From CAJMSU01 sp964650315 (lineage in GTDB: Bacteria; Bacillota_I; Bacilli_A; RF39; UBA660): a stretch of 64,000 nucleotides of DNA. Shown one piece after another: positions 1 to 7,592 of the stretch. Below the pieces are notes generated by a model, which was not told the origin of the DNA, made no database searches, and worked only from the letters and a program-made list of their open reading frames with translations. The stretch lies in the NCBI GenBank assembly GCA_964650315.1, contig CAZYQE010000002.1, positions 1 through 64,000 of the forward strand, in the 5' to 3' direction. How positions within the stretch are numbered: position 1 is the first letter of the stretch; every line of letters starts with the position of its first letter. Position numbers and translations under genes: made by a program.

Positions 1-56
1 TGTTTAATTGGTTATTTGCTTATTAGAACAATAATAATGTTTTAGGAGGACTATAA

Positions 57-746
57 GGAGAAGATTCTGATCTTTATAATTATTATAAAGAATATGCTAA
101 AAAATATTTTATAGATTTAGGAATACCTGAAGATAAATTAAGATATCATAATCATGAAAAATTAGCTCATTATGCTAAAGAAGCATGTGATATTGAATAC
201 AAATTTTCATTTGGATGGGGAGAAATAAATGGTACTCATAATCGTACTGATTATGATTTAGGAAGACACCAAGAATATTCAAAAACATCACAAGAATATT
301 TAGATCCAACTACTAATGAAAAATATATACCATATATTATAGAATCAACAGTAGGTGTAGATAGATTAGTTTTAACTGTATTAGATAATGCATATATAGA
401 AGAAGAATTAGAAGATGGTACTACTCGTGAAGTAATGAAATTTATACCATATCTTGCTCCATATAAAGCAGCAATTCTACCACTTGCTAAAAAATATCAT
501 AGTGAAAAAGCAAAAGAAGTATATAACTTATTATCTAGGGAATTTATGTGTAGTTATGATGAAGCGGGATCTATTGGTAAAAGATATAGAAGACAAGATG
601 CTATTGGAACACCATTTGCTATTACTATAGATGATGAAACTATAAATAATAATACTGTTACTATAAGAGATAGAGATACTATGGAACAAGTAACATTAAA
701 GCTTGATGAAGTAGTAGATTATATAAAAGAAAAAATATCATTTTAA
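57..746 (+). CDS. glyS: Glycyl-tRNA synthetase, C-terminal part (truncated 5')
   Basis: Charges tRNA-Gly in the cytoplasm; this is the dimeric (alpha2) class II enzyme. The frame reads GEDSDLYNYYKEY, then FGWGEINGTHNRTDYDL and the motif-3 stretch GVDRLVLTVL, followed by the anticodon-binding domain (LAPYKAAILPLAKK) to a TAA stop. Only the C-terminal ~229 residues are present. Upstream of base 57 the same frame has TAG at 24-26 and TAA at 54-56, and bases 1-56 do not encode the expected GlyRS sequence in any frame. The gene is therefore either broken by a junction near base 57 or the contig end is misassembled. Family call is secure; intactness is not. Confidence 0.85.
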   Translation, partial: GEDSDLYNYYKEYAKKYFIDLGIPEDKLRYHNHEKLAHYAKEACDIEYKFSFGWGEINGTHNRTDYDLGRHQEYSKTSQEYLDPTTNEKYIPYIIESTVGVDRLVLTVLDNAYIEEELEDGTTREVMKFIPYLAPYKAAILPLAKKYHSEKAKEVYNLLSREFMCSYDEAGSIGKRYRRQDAIGTPFAITIDDETINNNTVTIRDRDTMEQVTLKLDEVVDYIKEKISF

Positions 747-750
747 TATA

Positions 751-779
751 TTGTTTAAATAAATTAGTTTTGATATACT
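751..779 (+). promoter_or_regulatory. Sigma-A promoter of the gene at 804
   Basis: TTGTTT at 751-756 and TATACT at 774-779 with a 17-base spacer; the TGA just before the -10 makes it an extended -10. AGGAG lies at 792-796. Confidence 0.65.
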
Positions 780-803
780 AATTGTATAAAATAGGAGAAG
801 CTT

Positions 804-1418
804 ATGAGTAAGAAAGATAAGAAAAAAACCAGTGTAATTCATAAAATGAAGAAAAGAGAAGTAGAATTAATAGTATTCTTTGTTATTTTAATAACAATAA
901 TAATTATAATCGGTTCTTACTTTGCATTTTCATCATTTAATAAAAATAAAGAATATAATATTTATACAGTAGGTAGTTTAAAAGTAAAATATAATAAGAA
1001 TAATGCTGGTATAGAAGATACTATTAATATAGTAAATCAAACTCCAATTAAAGATAATAAAAACAGTGATTTAAAACCAATAAAACTAATTATAGAAAAT
1101 CAAAGTAATAAAAAAGTAAACTATACTATAAATATAGAAGAAGATAAAAACATGATTAAAAAAGATAAATGTAAAGATAAACAGTATAATATAAAGTATC
1201 TAAAATATAGTATAAATAATAAGAAAAACAAAACATTTAAAAAGTCAAAATCTAACTATTTAATATATAAAGATAGTATAGATTCTAATAGTAAGAAAGA
1301 ATATAGTATAAAAGTATGGGTTTCTAAAAACTTATATAAATCAAAGAATAAATTAAATAAACATTTTCATGCTAAAGTAGTTGTACATACCAAAGATGAA
1401 AATAAAAATATACCATAA
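804..1418 (+). CDS. Membrane-anchored surface protein, possibly TasA/SipW-substrate-like
   Basis: 204 residues. A lysine-rich cytoplasmic N-terminus is followed by one strong hydrophobic segment (about residues 22-45) and a ~155-residue extracellular part very rich in Lys, Asn and Ile. The order TM, then SLKVKY, then IIENQSNKKVNYTINI resembles the small beta-sandwich proteins encoded with SipW-type signal peptidases, such as those at 40.9-44.6 kb, but the match is only architectural. It has its own promoter, an AGGAG Shine-Dalgarno and a terminator just past the stop. No enzymatic motif is visible; function unknown. Confidence 0.6.
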   Translation: MSKKDKKKTSVIHKMKKREVELIVFFVILITIIIIIGSYFAFSSFNKNKEYNIYTVGSLKVKYNKNNAGIEDTINIVNQTPIKDNKNSDLKPIKLIIENQSNKKVNYTINIEEDKNMIKKDKCKDKQYNIKYLKYSINNKKNKTFKKSKSNYLIYKDSIDSNSKKEYSIKVWVSKNLYKSKNKLNKHFHAKVVVHTKDENKNIP

Positions 1419-1444
1419 AAGAGTTTTATTTTAAAAACTCTTTT
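1417..1444. terminator. Bidirectional intrinsic terminator
   Basis: Perfect 11-bp inverted repeat AAAAGAGTTTT / AAAACTCTTTT (1417-1427 and 1434-1444) with a 6-base loop. It ends in T on both strands and lies between the convergent stops at 1418 and 1426. Confidence 0.85.
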
Positions 1445-2184
1445 ATTATGTTATTAATTAAAATAGGATAATCTAAATATGGAAAATGATAACTATTAGG
1501 AATAGTAATTAATATAGAATTATTAATTTTTTTATTTATAATCTTTCCGTATTTCAATGGAGTAGATTTATCTAATAACCCCCAAATAATTAATGTTTCA
1601 GTATTAATATATTCTAAATATTTAGATAAATCCTCATTAATAATATTCTTAAAAGTATTTCTCATAGTAATTGGAATATTTTTATAATCAGTGGATCCAA
1701 ATATAGATATTAATTTATTTAAATATTTATTCTTATATTTACTAGGTAAAATATAAGATACTTTTTTTAATAATTTATATATACTTTGTTTTATTTTAGA
1801 ATATATAGATTTTTTAGGTTTTATAGGTGCAATATCCATAAGTATCAATTTATTTATTTTAATATTATAGTATCCAGATAATAAAGTAGATATTCTTCCC
1901 CCAAAAGAATGAGCAATTATTATTGGATTTTTAATATTATTATATTCTAAGAATTTAATAATTATATTAGTATAATCATATATAGTTAAATCATTTTTAG
2001 GAATAGAACTATTACCAAAACCGGGATAATCTAAAATATATATTGTGTAGTTTTCTTGTAAAGAAAAAATCATATTATAAAATGTTTTTCTAGTATCTCC
2101 CCAACCAGGTAATATAACTATAGAATCATTACTATTACCATATTTTTCATAATATATTGATAAATGATTGATATTAAAATACAT
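1426..2184 (-). CDS. Alpha/beta hydrolase
   Basis: 252-residue alpha/beta-hydrolase-fold protein, probably a cytoplasmic esterase or similar; substrate unknown. Visible: LPGWGD oxyanion-type loop after strand 3, nucleophile elbow AHSFGG with Ser93 (Ala replaces the usual first Gly), acid Asp in IIWGLLDKST, and catalytic His in SYHFPYLDYP. An upstream in-frame GTG (2193-2191) exists, but it lies inside the AGGTG ribosome-binding site, so I place the start at the ATG 2184-2182, spaced as in other genes here. It is a single gene, convergent with the surface protein and with 6S RNA upstream on the other strand. Confidence 0.85.
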   Translation of the reverse strand: MYFNINHLSIYYEKYGNSNDSIVILPGWGDTRKTFYNMIFSLQENYTIYILDYPGFGNSSIPKNDLTIYDYTNIIIKFLEYNNIKNPIIIAHSFGGRISTLLSGYYNIKINKLILMDIAPIKPKKSIYSKIKQSIYKLLKKVSYILPSKYKNKYLNKLISIFGSTDYKNIPITMRNTFKNIINEDLSKYLEYINTETLIIWGLLDKSTPLKYGKIINKKINNSILITIPNSYHFPYLDYPILINNIIKEFLK

Positions 2185-2234
2185 AATATTCACCTATAGT
2201 AAAATATTCCAGTAATTAAAATTTGTTAAAATAC

Positions 2235-2262
2235 TTGTATATCAAGAAAATTGTGCTATAAT
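2235..2262 (+). promoter_or_regulatory. 6S RNA promoter
   Basis: TTGTAT at 2235-2240, a 16-base spacer, and TATAAT at 2257-2262 preceded by TGC (extended -10). The predicted start, near 2269-2270, coincides with the first bases of the closing stem of the RNA. Confidence 0.75.
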
Positions 2263-2269
2263 ATAGGTG

Positions 2270-2449
2270 TCAGAGAGATGCGTGATTGTTCTCATATAAA
2301 ACCCACTATAATAACGATACGGGAGTCTTGATCAGTTATCCGTGTTGAAGACCTTCCTTAGAGTAGGGATCCTAAAGGTAGCGTACGGACACCCACCTGT
2401 AAAAATGCAGGTTTTATCGTCGAACACAGCGCTCTATCTGACATTTTTT
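2270..2449 (+). ncRNA. ssrS: 6S RNA (ssrS/bsrA type)
   Basis: About 180 nt with no reading frame. Its ends pair (GTCAGAGAG with CTCTATCTGAC) and internal arms ATAAAACC / GGTTTTAT and TCCGT / ACGGA form a long interrupted hairpin. The apical stem is CCTTAG / CTAAAGG, and a small hairpin ACCTG...CAGGT sits on the 3' side of the central bubble. This is the 6S RNA shape, an open-promoter mimic that sequesters sigma-A RNA polymerase. Immediate linkage to tcdA supports it: from memory, B. subtilis bsrA sits beside yrvM (tcdA). The 3' end runs into a T-rich stretch at 2443-2449. A covariance-model search would settle it. Confidence 0.85.
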
Positions 2450-2485
2450 AATGCAAAAAATTAATATAGTTAAAGGAGAATTAAG

Positions 2486-3166
2486 TTGACAAAGAAGAAA
2501 TTTTCAAGATTAGAAAAATTAATAGGTAAAGATAATATTAAGTTACTAAGTAATAAAACTATATTAGTATTAGGTATAGGTGGAGTAGGAGGCTATGTAG
2601 TTGAATCTATAGTAAGAAGTGGTATTGGAAATATTATTATAGTTGATAATGATATAGTAGATGAGACTAATATAAATAGACAAATAATTGCCTTGGATTC
2701 TACAATTGGTAAAAAGAAAGTTGATGTTTTAGAAAAAAGAATAAAAGATATTAATAACGAATGTAAAGTAATAAAAATAGATGAGTTCATAAAACCAAAT
2801 AATATTAATATATTATTTGAATATAATATTGATTATTTAGTAGATGCATGTGACTATGTTGATACTAAAAAAGCTATTATAAAAGAATGTTTAACAAGAA
2901 AAGTAAAATTTATTTCTAGTATGGCAACAGCTAAAAAAATAGATCCATCTAAGTTAAAAATAACTGATATTAGAAAAACTTATAATGACCCTTTAGCTAA
3001 AATAATTAGAAAATATGTAAAAGATGAAAAAATAAATAAAAAAATAGATGTTTTAACATCTACAGAAGTATCTAAAAAAACCGAAGGTTTAGGATCTTGT
3101 ATGTATGTTCCTGCAAGTGCAGGTATATTAATAGCAAGTTATATAATAAAAAAAATAATAGACTAA
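2486..3166 (+). CDS. tcdA: tRNA threonylcarbamoyladenosine dehydratase
   Basis: ATP-dependent E1-like enzyme that cyclises t6A37 of tRNA to ct6A. 226 residues with nucleotide-binding GIGGVGGYV (about 30-38), VDNDIVDETNINRQ with the conserved Asp, Asn and Arg, VDACDYVDTK, and the TcdA C-terminal pattern DPSKLKITDIRKTYNDPLAK. Start is TTG at 2486 with AAAGGAGAA at 2472-2480; no ATG fits. The mtaB gene at 37 kb encodes the methylthiotransferase acting on the same t6A37 base. The gene follows 6S RNA and may be read from its own or the 6S promoter. Confidence 0.93.
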   Translation: MTKKKFSRLEKLIGKDNIKLLSNKTILVLGIGGVGGYVVESIVRSGIGNIIIVDNDIVDETNINRQIIALDSTIGKKKVDVLEKRIKDINNECKVIKIDEFIKPNNINILFEYNIDYLVDACDYVDTKKAIIKECLTRKVKFISSMATAKKIDPSKLKITDIRKTYNDPLAKIIRKYVKDEKINKKIDVLTSTEVSKKTEGLGSCMYVPASAGILIASYIIKKIID

Positions 3167-3182
3167 CAAGTCTATTATTTTT
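3154..3182. terminator. Bidirectional terminator between tcdA and lexA
   Basis: Perfect 11-bp stem AATAATAGACT / AGTCTATTATT (3154-3164 and 3169-3179), loop AACA, T-rich on the plus side and A-rich before the stem. It overlaps the tcdA stop and abuts the lexA stop. Confidence 0.85.
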
Positions 3183-3184
3183 AT

Positions 3185-3802
3185 TTAAAACTTTCTATAT
3201 AATCCAACTGCTTTACCTAATATAGTAACTTCATCTAATATAATAGGTTCCATTGTATCATTTTCAGGTTGTAGTCTAAAATATCCATCTTCTTTATAAA
3301 ATGTTTTAACAGTAGCTTCACCTTCAGCATTCATAGCAACTACAGTTTCGCCATTTCTAGCAGTATTACATCTTTCAACTATTAATATATCCCCATCATA
3401 TATACCTACATTAATCATAGAATCTCCACTAACATTAAGTGTAAATATCTCGTTTCTCGTATTAAATAGGGTAGTAGGTAATGAAAAATATTCATCAGGC
3501 ATTTCAATAGCTTCAATAGGAGTACCAGCAGTTACTTTACCAAGTAGTGGTACATCAACCACATTCGCATCTTTTTCAATATATTCATTTGGTACTAATA
3601 CTTCAATAGTTCTATTTTTACTATTACCTTTCTTTATATATCCTTTTTCCTCAAGTTTTGTTAGATGGAAATGTATAGTTGCAGGTGAATTTAAATTAGC
3701 CTCTTTACCAATTTCTCTAACGGTAGGTGGATAACCATCTCTCGCAATTAATTTCTTAATTATTTGTAATATATCCTTTTGTTTATTAGTGAGTTTATCC
3801 AT
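3185..3802 (-). CDS. lexA: LexA SOS repressor / S24 autoprotease
   Basis: 205 residues. An N-terminal winged helix-turn-helix (1-70, PPTVREIGKEANLNSPATIH) is followed by the self-cleavage site Ala92-Gly93 (KVTAGTP) and the S24 catalytic dyad Ser128 (GDSM) and Lys166 (EATVKTF). It represses DNA-damage genes and cleaves itself when stimulated by RecA filaments. Start ATG follows AAGGAGGG. The promoter region on its 5' side carries one clear and one imperfect LexA-type box and is shared with the divergent small gene at 3929, the arrangement of lexA-yneA in Bacilli. Confidence 0.97.
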   Translation of the reverse strand: MDKLTNKQKDILQIIKKLIARDGYPPTVREIGKEANLNSPATIHFHLTKLEEKGYIKKGNSKNRTIEVLVPNEYIEKDANVVDVPLLGKVTAGTPIEAIEMPDEYFSLPTTLFNTRNEIFTLNVSGDSMINVGIYDGDILIVERCNTARNGETVVAMNAEGEATVKTFYKEDGYFRLQPENDTMEPIILDEVTILGKAVGLYRKF

Positions 3803-3849
3803 GTAATCCCTCCTTATGTAAACAGTTTAACATATAAAATGTAAAATGT

Positions 3850-3900
3850 CAAACAAATGTTTTAATATCTATTGACACGAACAGATGTATGATATATAAT
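3850..3900. promoter_or_regulatory. Divergent lexA / small-gene promoters with two LexA boxes
   Basis: Rightward promoter: TTGACA 3872-3877, 17-base spacer, TATAAT 3895-3900. Its spacer holds CGAACAGATGTATG (3878-3891), close to the Bacillus SOS consensus CGAAC-N4-GTTYG but with an imperfect right half. A second box, CAAACAAATGTTTT (3850-3863), overlaps the TTGACA of the leftward lexA promoter (minus strand, -10 TAAACT preceded by TGT). Both promoters would be blocked by LexA, so lexA is probably autoregulated. Promoters are clear; operator identity rests on consensus similarity. Confidence 0.75.
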
Positions 3901-3928
3901 AAAAGCATAAAAGAAAGGAGTGATATAT

Positions 3929-4099
3929 ATGATGAAAGTTAAAAGAAATATTAAGAAAGGATTTACTGTATTGCTGATATATACACTTATCACAGTTTGT
4001 TTGATGATGGCTTCCGCAAGAATTCAAAAATTAGAAAATTCAAACAAAACTGATTTTAGAAATAAAAATAATAGCGTATTAGTCAATTTTAGTAAGTAA
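3929..4099 (+). CDS. Small single-pass membrane protein, candidate SOS division inhibitor (YneA position)
   Basis: 56 residues: basic N-terminus MMKVKRNIKKG, one hydrophobic helix (about 11-27) and a short polar tail, ending at TAA 4097-4099. AAAGGAG precedes the ATG. It is divergent from lexA and its promoter carries a LexA-type box, exactly where yneA sits in Bacillus, Listeria and Staphylococcus. YneA-family proteins are membrane-anchored inhibitors of septation induced by DNA damage, usually with a LysM domain after the membrane helix. Here LysM is absent, leaving only the anchor plus ~28 residues. The membrane topology is seen; the division-inhibitor role is inferred from position and operator. 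Confidence 0.6.
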   Translation: MMKVKRNIKKGFTVLLIYTLITVCLMMASARIQKLENSNKTDFRNKNNSVLVNFSK

Positions 4100-4122
4100 A
4101 ATTAGTTAAATATAGATTGTTA

Positions 4123-4144
4123 TGATATAATTTTACTAGGTGAT
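4123..4144 (+). promoter_or_regulatory. polA extended -10 promoter with minimal leader
   Basis: TGA-TATAAT (-10 at 4126-4131), then AGGTGAT Shine-Dalgarno at 4138-4144 and ATG at 4148. Transcription should start near 4138, so the 5' UTR would be only about 10 nt, essentially the ribosome-binding site alone. No good -35 is visible. Confidence 0.65.
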
Positions 4145-4147
4145 ACT

Positions 4148-6736
4148 ATGAATAAAATTATTTTAGTAGATGGTAACAATTTATTATTTAGAAGTTATTA
4201 TGCAACTGCCTATCAAGGCGTAATTATGAAAAATTCAAAGGGTTTTCCTACTAATGCCTTATATGGATTTATTAATATGATGAATAAGATTATTTCAGAG
4301 GAGAACCCTTCTTATATTTTAGTAGCTTTTGATAAAGGAAAAACTTTTAGACACGACAAATATGAGAGTTATAAAGATGGCCGAAGTGAAACTCCAGATG
4401 AATTAAAAATGCAATTTCCTGAAGCAAAAAAAATATTAAAAGCTATGGGTATTAAAAGTTATGAAATAGATAAATATGAAGCAGATGATATAATTGGTAC
4501 TTTAAGTAGAATTGTTGATGAAGAAGATAAGTTTATCGCGACTATTGTAAGTAGTGATAAAGACCTACTTCAATTAATATCAGATGAAGTAACAGTAAAA
4601 CTATTAAAACAAAAAGGTCATATCATGATGGATAAGAAAGAGTTTAAAGATACTTATAAAGTAGATCCAATTAGAATGATAGATTTAAAAGCTTTAATGG
4701 GGGATTCTTCTGATAATATACCTGGTGTTAAAGGTATTGGAGAAAAAACTGCAATTAACCTATTATCTAAATATGATAGTTTGGATAATTTATATAAAAA
4801 TATAGATAGTGTTACAGGTAAAACTAAAGAAAAATTAATTAATGATAAAGATAACGCTTATATGAGTTATGATCTTGCTACTATCTATAAAGAAGTACCA
4901 ATCGACTTTACATTAGATGATTGTAAGTATAATGGAGAGAATAAAGATGAGTATGTTAAATTATTAAAAGAATATGAATTTTTCTCACTACTTAGAAAAC
5001 TAGATGTAAAAGAAGAAAAGAAGGAAGAAGAAAAATTAGTTATTAAAGATATAAAAGATTTTAAAGAAAAAGAATTTTCATTTTACTTAGAAACAAGAGG
5101 GGAAGTTTATAGTAAAAGTGAAATCCTAGGAATAGGTATTTATGACGGTAAAAATGGTTATTTCATTAATAAAGATGAAATAAGTAAATATAAAGATATA
5201 TTTAATAGTAAAGTAGATAAATATACATATGACTATAAAAAGAACTTAGTTGTTTTAAATAATATAGTTAATTTTAATAATGTTTGTTTTGATACAGAGA
5301 TTGCTACTTACCTACTTGATTATAATATTAAAGATGATATTGCATTTGTCGCTAGAGTATTTGATTATGATATAGATTTATATGAAGATATTTATGGTAC
5401 TTTAAAAAGGCCTAAAGAAGTAAGTCTAGATAAACTTAAAGAAGTATGTGTAAAGAAAGCTAAATTTATATATGAAACTAAAGATAGATTAGTAAACGAA
5501 TTAGAAGATAATAATGAAACTAAATTATTTACTGATATAGAAATGCCATTAACTGAAGTACTTGCTGATATGGAGTTAACTGGTATTAAAGTAGATAGAG
5601 AGTATTTAGAAAAATTAGAAAAAGATTTAAAGAAACAAATGGAAGTATTAGAAAAAGAAATTCATGAACTTGCAGGAGAAGATTTTAATATTATGTCCCC
5701 TGCACAACTTTCTAAAATTTTATTTGAGAAATTAGAAATACCATATCCAAAAAGAGTTAAGAATGGTAAATATTCTACATCTAAAGATATATTAGATAAA
5801 ATTAAATTTGTAAATCCAATAGTAGATAAAGTATTAGAATATAGAACACTTTCTAAACTATATACTAATTATGCAGTAGGTTTAATAAATGAAATAAGAG
5901 AAGATGGAAGAATTCATACTATCTTTACACAAACTCTAACTCGTACAGGAAGATTATCTAGTATAAGTCCTAATCTACAAAATATTCCTGCTAGAAGTGA
6001 TTATTCAGCGTTAATTAGAAAAGCCTTTATACCAGATGATAATTCTAAGTTACTATCAAGTGATTATTCACAAGTAGAATTGAGAATTTTTGCTTCTCTA
6101 TCAAATGAAGAAAACTTAATACAAGCATTTAAAGATGGAAAAGATATACATGCTAAGACTGCTTCTGATATATACAATATAGATATAAAAGATGTAAAAA
6201 AAGATCAAAGAAGAACTGCTAAAGCAGTTAACTTTGGAATACTTTATGGAATAAGTAGTTTTGGTCTATCTGAAGATTTAGGTATAGATATGAAAACTGC
6301 TAAAGAATTTATTGATAAGTATTTAGAAACATTCCCAGGAATAAAAAAATATATGGATAATTTAATATCTGATGCATATAAGAATGGATATGTTACTACT
6401 TTAATGAATAGAAAAAGAATATTAGATGAATTAAAGAGTAAAAACTATATGGTTAGAAGTAGTGGAGAAAGAATGGCTTTAAATACACCTATTCAAGGAA
6501 CTGCTGCTGATATATTGAAAAAAGCTATGGTAGAAATATATAGAGAATTTAGAGTAAGAAATTTAAAGAGTAAAATGTTAATTCAAGTACATGATGAATT
6601 AGTATTTAATGTTATAGAAGATGAATTAGAAGAAGTTAAGGAAATAGTTAAATATATAATGGAAAATACATATAAATTACAAGTACCATTAAAAGTAGAT
6701 ATAGAAATAGGAAGTAATTGGTACGAAGCTAAATAG
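4148..6736 (+). CDS. polA: DNA polymerase I
   Basis: 862 residues, normal length. The N-terminal 5'-3' exonuclease/flap domain is about 1-290 (VDGNNLLFRSYYA, YEADDIIGTL, VSSDKDLLQL, GDSSDNIPGVKGIG). A degenerate 3'-5' exonuclease region follows at about 300-460, then the polymerase domain with motif A SDYSQVELRI, motif B RRTAKAVNFGILYGIS and motif C VHDE. The proofreading region has lost the DxE metal ligands (FYLETRGE where FDxET is expected), as in Bacillus-type Pol I, so it should lack proofreading. Acts in gap filling and Okazaki-fragment maturation. Operon with mutM, 9 bases downstream. Confidence 0.98.
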   Translation: MNKIILVDGNNLLFRSYYATAYQGVIMKNSKGFPTNALYGFINMMNKIISEENPSYILVAFDKGKTFRHDKYESYKDGRSETPDELKMQFPEAKKILKAMGIKSYEIDKYEADDIIGTLSRIVDEEDKFIATIVSSDKDLLQLISDEVTVKLLKQKGHIMMDKKEFKDTYKVDPIRMIDLKALMGDSSDNIPGVKGIGEKTAINLLSKYDSLDNLYKNIDSVTGKTKEKLINDKDNAYMSYDLATIYKEVPIDFTLDDCKYNGENKDEYVKLLKEYEFFSLLRKLDVKEEKKEEEKLVIKDIKDFKEKEFSFYLETRGEVYSKSEILGIGIYDGKNGYFINKDEISKYKDIFNSKVDKYTYDYKKNLVVLNNIVNFNNVCFDTEIATYLLDYNIKDDIAFVARVFDYDIDLYEDIYGTLKRPKEVSLDKLKEVCVKKAKFIYETKDRLVNELEDNNETKLFTDIEMPLTEVLADMELTGIKVDREYLEKLEKDLKKQMEVLEKEIHELAGEDFNIMSPAQLSKILFEKLEIPYPKRVKNGKYSTSKDILDKIKFVNPIVDKVLEYRTLSKLYTNYAVGLINEIREDGRIHTIFTQTLTRTGRLSSISPNLQNIPARSDYSALIRKAFIPDDNSKLLSSDYSQVELRIFASLSNEENLIQAFKDGKDIHAKTASDIYNIDIKDVKKDQRRTAKAVNFGILYGISSFGLSEDLGIDMKTAKEFIDKYLETFPGIKKYMDNLISDAYKNGYVTTLMNRKRILDELKSKNYMVRSSGERMALNTPIQGTAADILKKAMVEIYREFRVRNLKSKMLIQVHDELVFNVIEDELEEVKEIVKYIMENTYKLQVPLKVDIEIGSNWYEAK

Positions 6737-6745
6737 GAGGTTATT

Positions 6746-7570
6746 ATGCCTGAAAAACCAGAAGTATTAACAGTAGTTAAAAACTTAAAGAAAAAAATTA
6801 TTGGTAAAACTATTACTGATTGTAATATATATTGGGATAATATAATAGCAAGTCCCTCTCCTAAAGAATTTAAAAAAGAAATAATAAATCAAAAAATAAA
6901 TTCTATAACTACTAGAGGTAAATGGATAGTTATAAAATTAGATAAATATAATTTATTAATTCATTTAAGAATGGAAGGTAAATTCTTTTTTAGAAAAAAA
7001 GATGATCCTAAAGAAAAACATGAACATGTAGAATTTATTCTAGATAATAATATATCTTTTAGATTTCACGATGTTAGAAAGTTTGGAAAGATGTATTTAA
7101 TAGAAAATTCTAAAGTAAATAGTGTTAAACCACTATCTGATATTGGATTAGAATTTAATGATAAAAAACTTACTAATGATTATTTATATAATCATATCCA
7201 TAAGAAAAGATTACCTATTAAAACAGTATTATTAGATCAAAGTATAATTGCAGGTATTGGAAATATTTATGATGATGAAATATTATTTATGAGTAGAATA
7301 AATCCTAATAGGAAATGTAGTAATATTAGTATTAATGATTGTTCTAATATAATTAAAAATACTAATATAGTTATGAAAAAAGCTATTAAATTAGGTGGTA
7401 CTACTATTAAGAGTTTTACGAGTTCAGAAGGAGTTCATGGACTATTTCAAAATGAATTATTAGTACATGGAAAAGCAGGGGAAAAGTGTCCAGTATGTAA
7501 AACTATTATAGAAAAAACTAAAATAGGTGGAAGAGGAACACATTATTGTCCTAAATGCCAAAAAAAATAG
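6746..7570 (+). CDS. mutM: Formamidopyrimidine-DNA glycosylase
   Basis: 274 residues, Fpg/Nei family: excises 8-oxoguanine and formamidopyrimidines and nicks by beta/delta-elimination. Pro2 (Schiff-base nucleophile after Met removal) and Glu3 are in MPEKPEV, which has Lys where Leu or Gly is usual. Lys59 is in TTRGKW, the helix-two-turn-helix is DQSIIAGIGNIYDDEILF, and the C-terminal zinc finger has Cys248, Cys251, Cys268 and Cys271 around the Arg263 loop (GGRGTHYC). AGGAGG overlaps the polA stop, so the two are translationally close; polA-mutM is a common Firmicutes repair operon. Confidence 0.96.
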   Translation: MPEKPEVLTVVKNLKKKIIGKTITDCNIYWDNIIASPSPKEFKKEIINQKINSITTRGKWIVIKLDKYNLLIHLRMEGKFFFRKKDDPKEKHEHVEFILDNNISFRFHDVRKFGKMYLIENSKVNSVKPLSDIGLEFNDKKLTNDYLYNHIHKKRLPIKTVLLDQSIIAGIGNIYDDEILFMSRINPNRKCSNISINDCSNIIKNTNIVMKKAIKLGGTTIKSFTSSEGVHGLFQNELLVHGKAGEKCPVCKTIIEKTKIGGRGTHYCPKCQKK

Positions 7571-7592
7571 AGAAGTTATACTTCTCTTTTTT
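7561..7592. terminator. Bidirectional terminator between mutM and gmk
   Basis: 8-bp stem AGAGAAGT / ACTTCTCT (7569-7576 and 7580-7587) with a 3-base loop, preceded by seven A and followed by a T run; serves both convergent genes. Confidence 0.85.

Noticed and set aside
3815..3829. Third SOS-like palindrome GTAAACAGTTTAAC in the lexA leader
   Set aside because: Half-sites are separated by 2 rather than 4 bases, so it does not match the CGAAC-N4-GTTYG layout.
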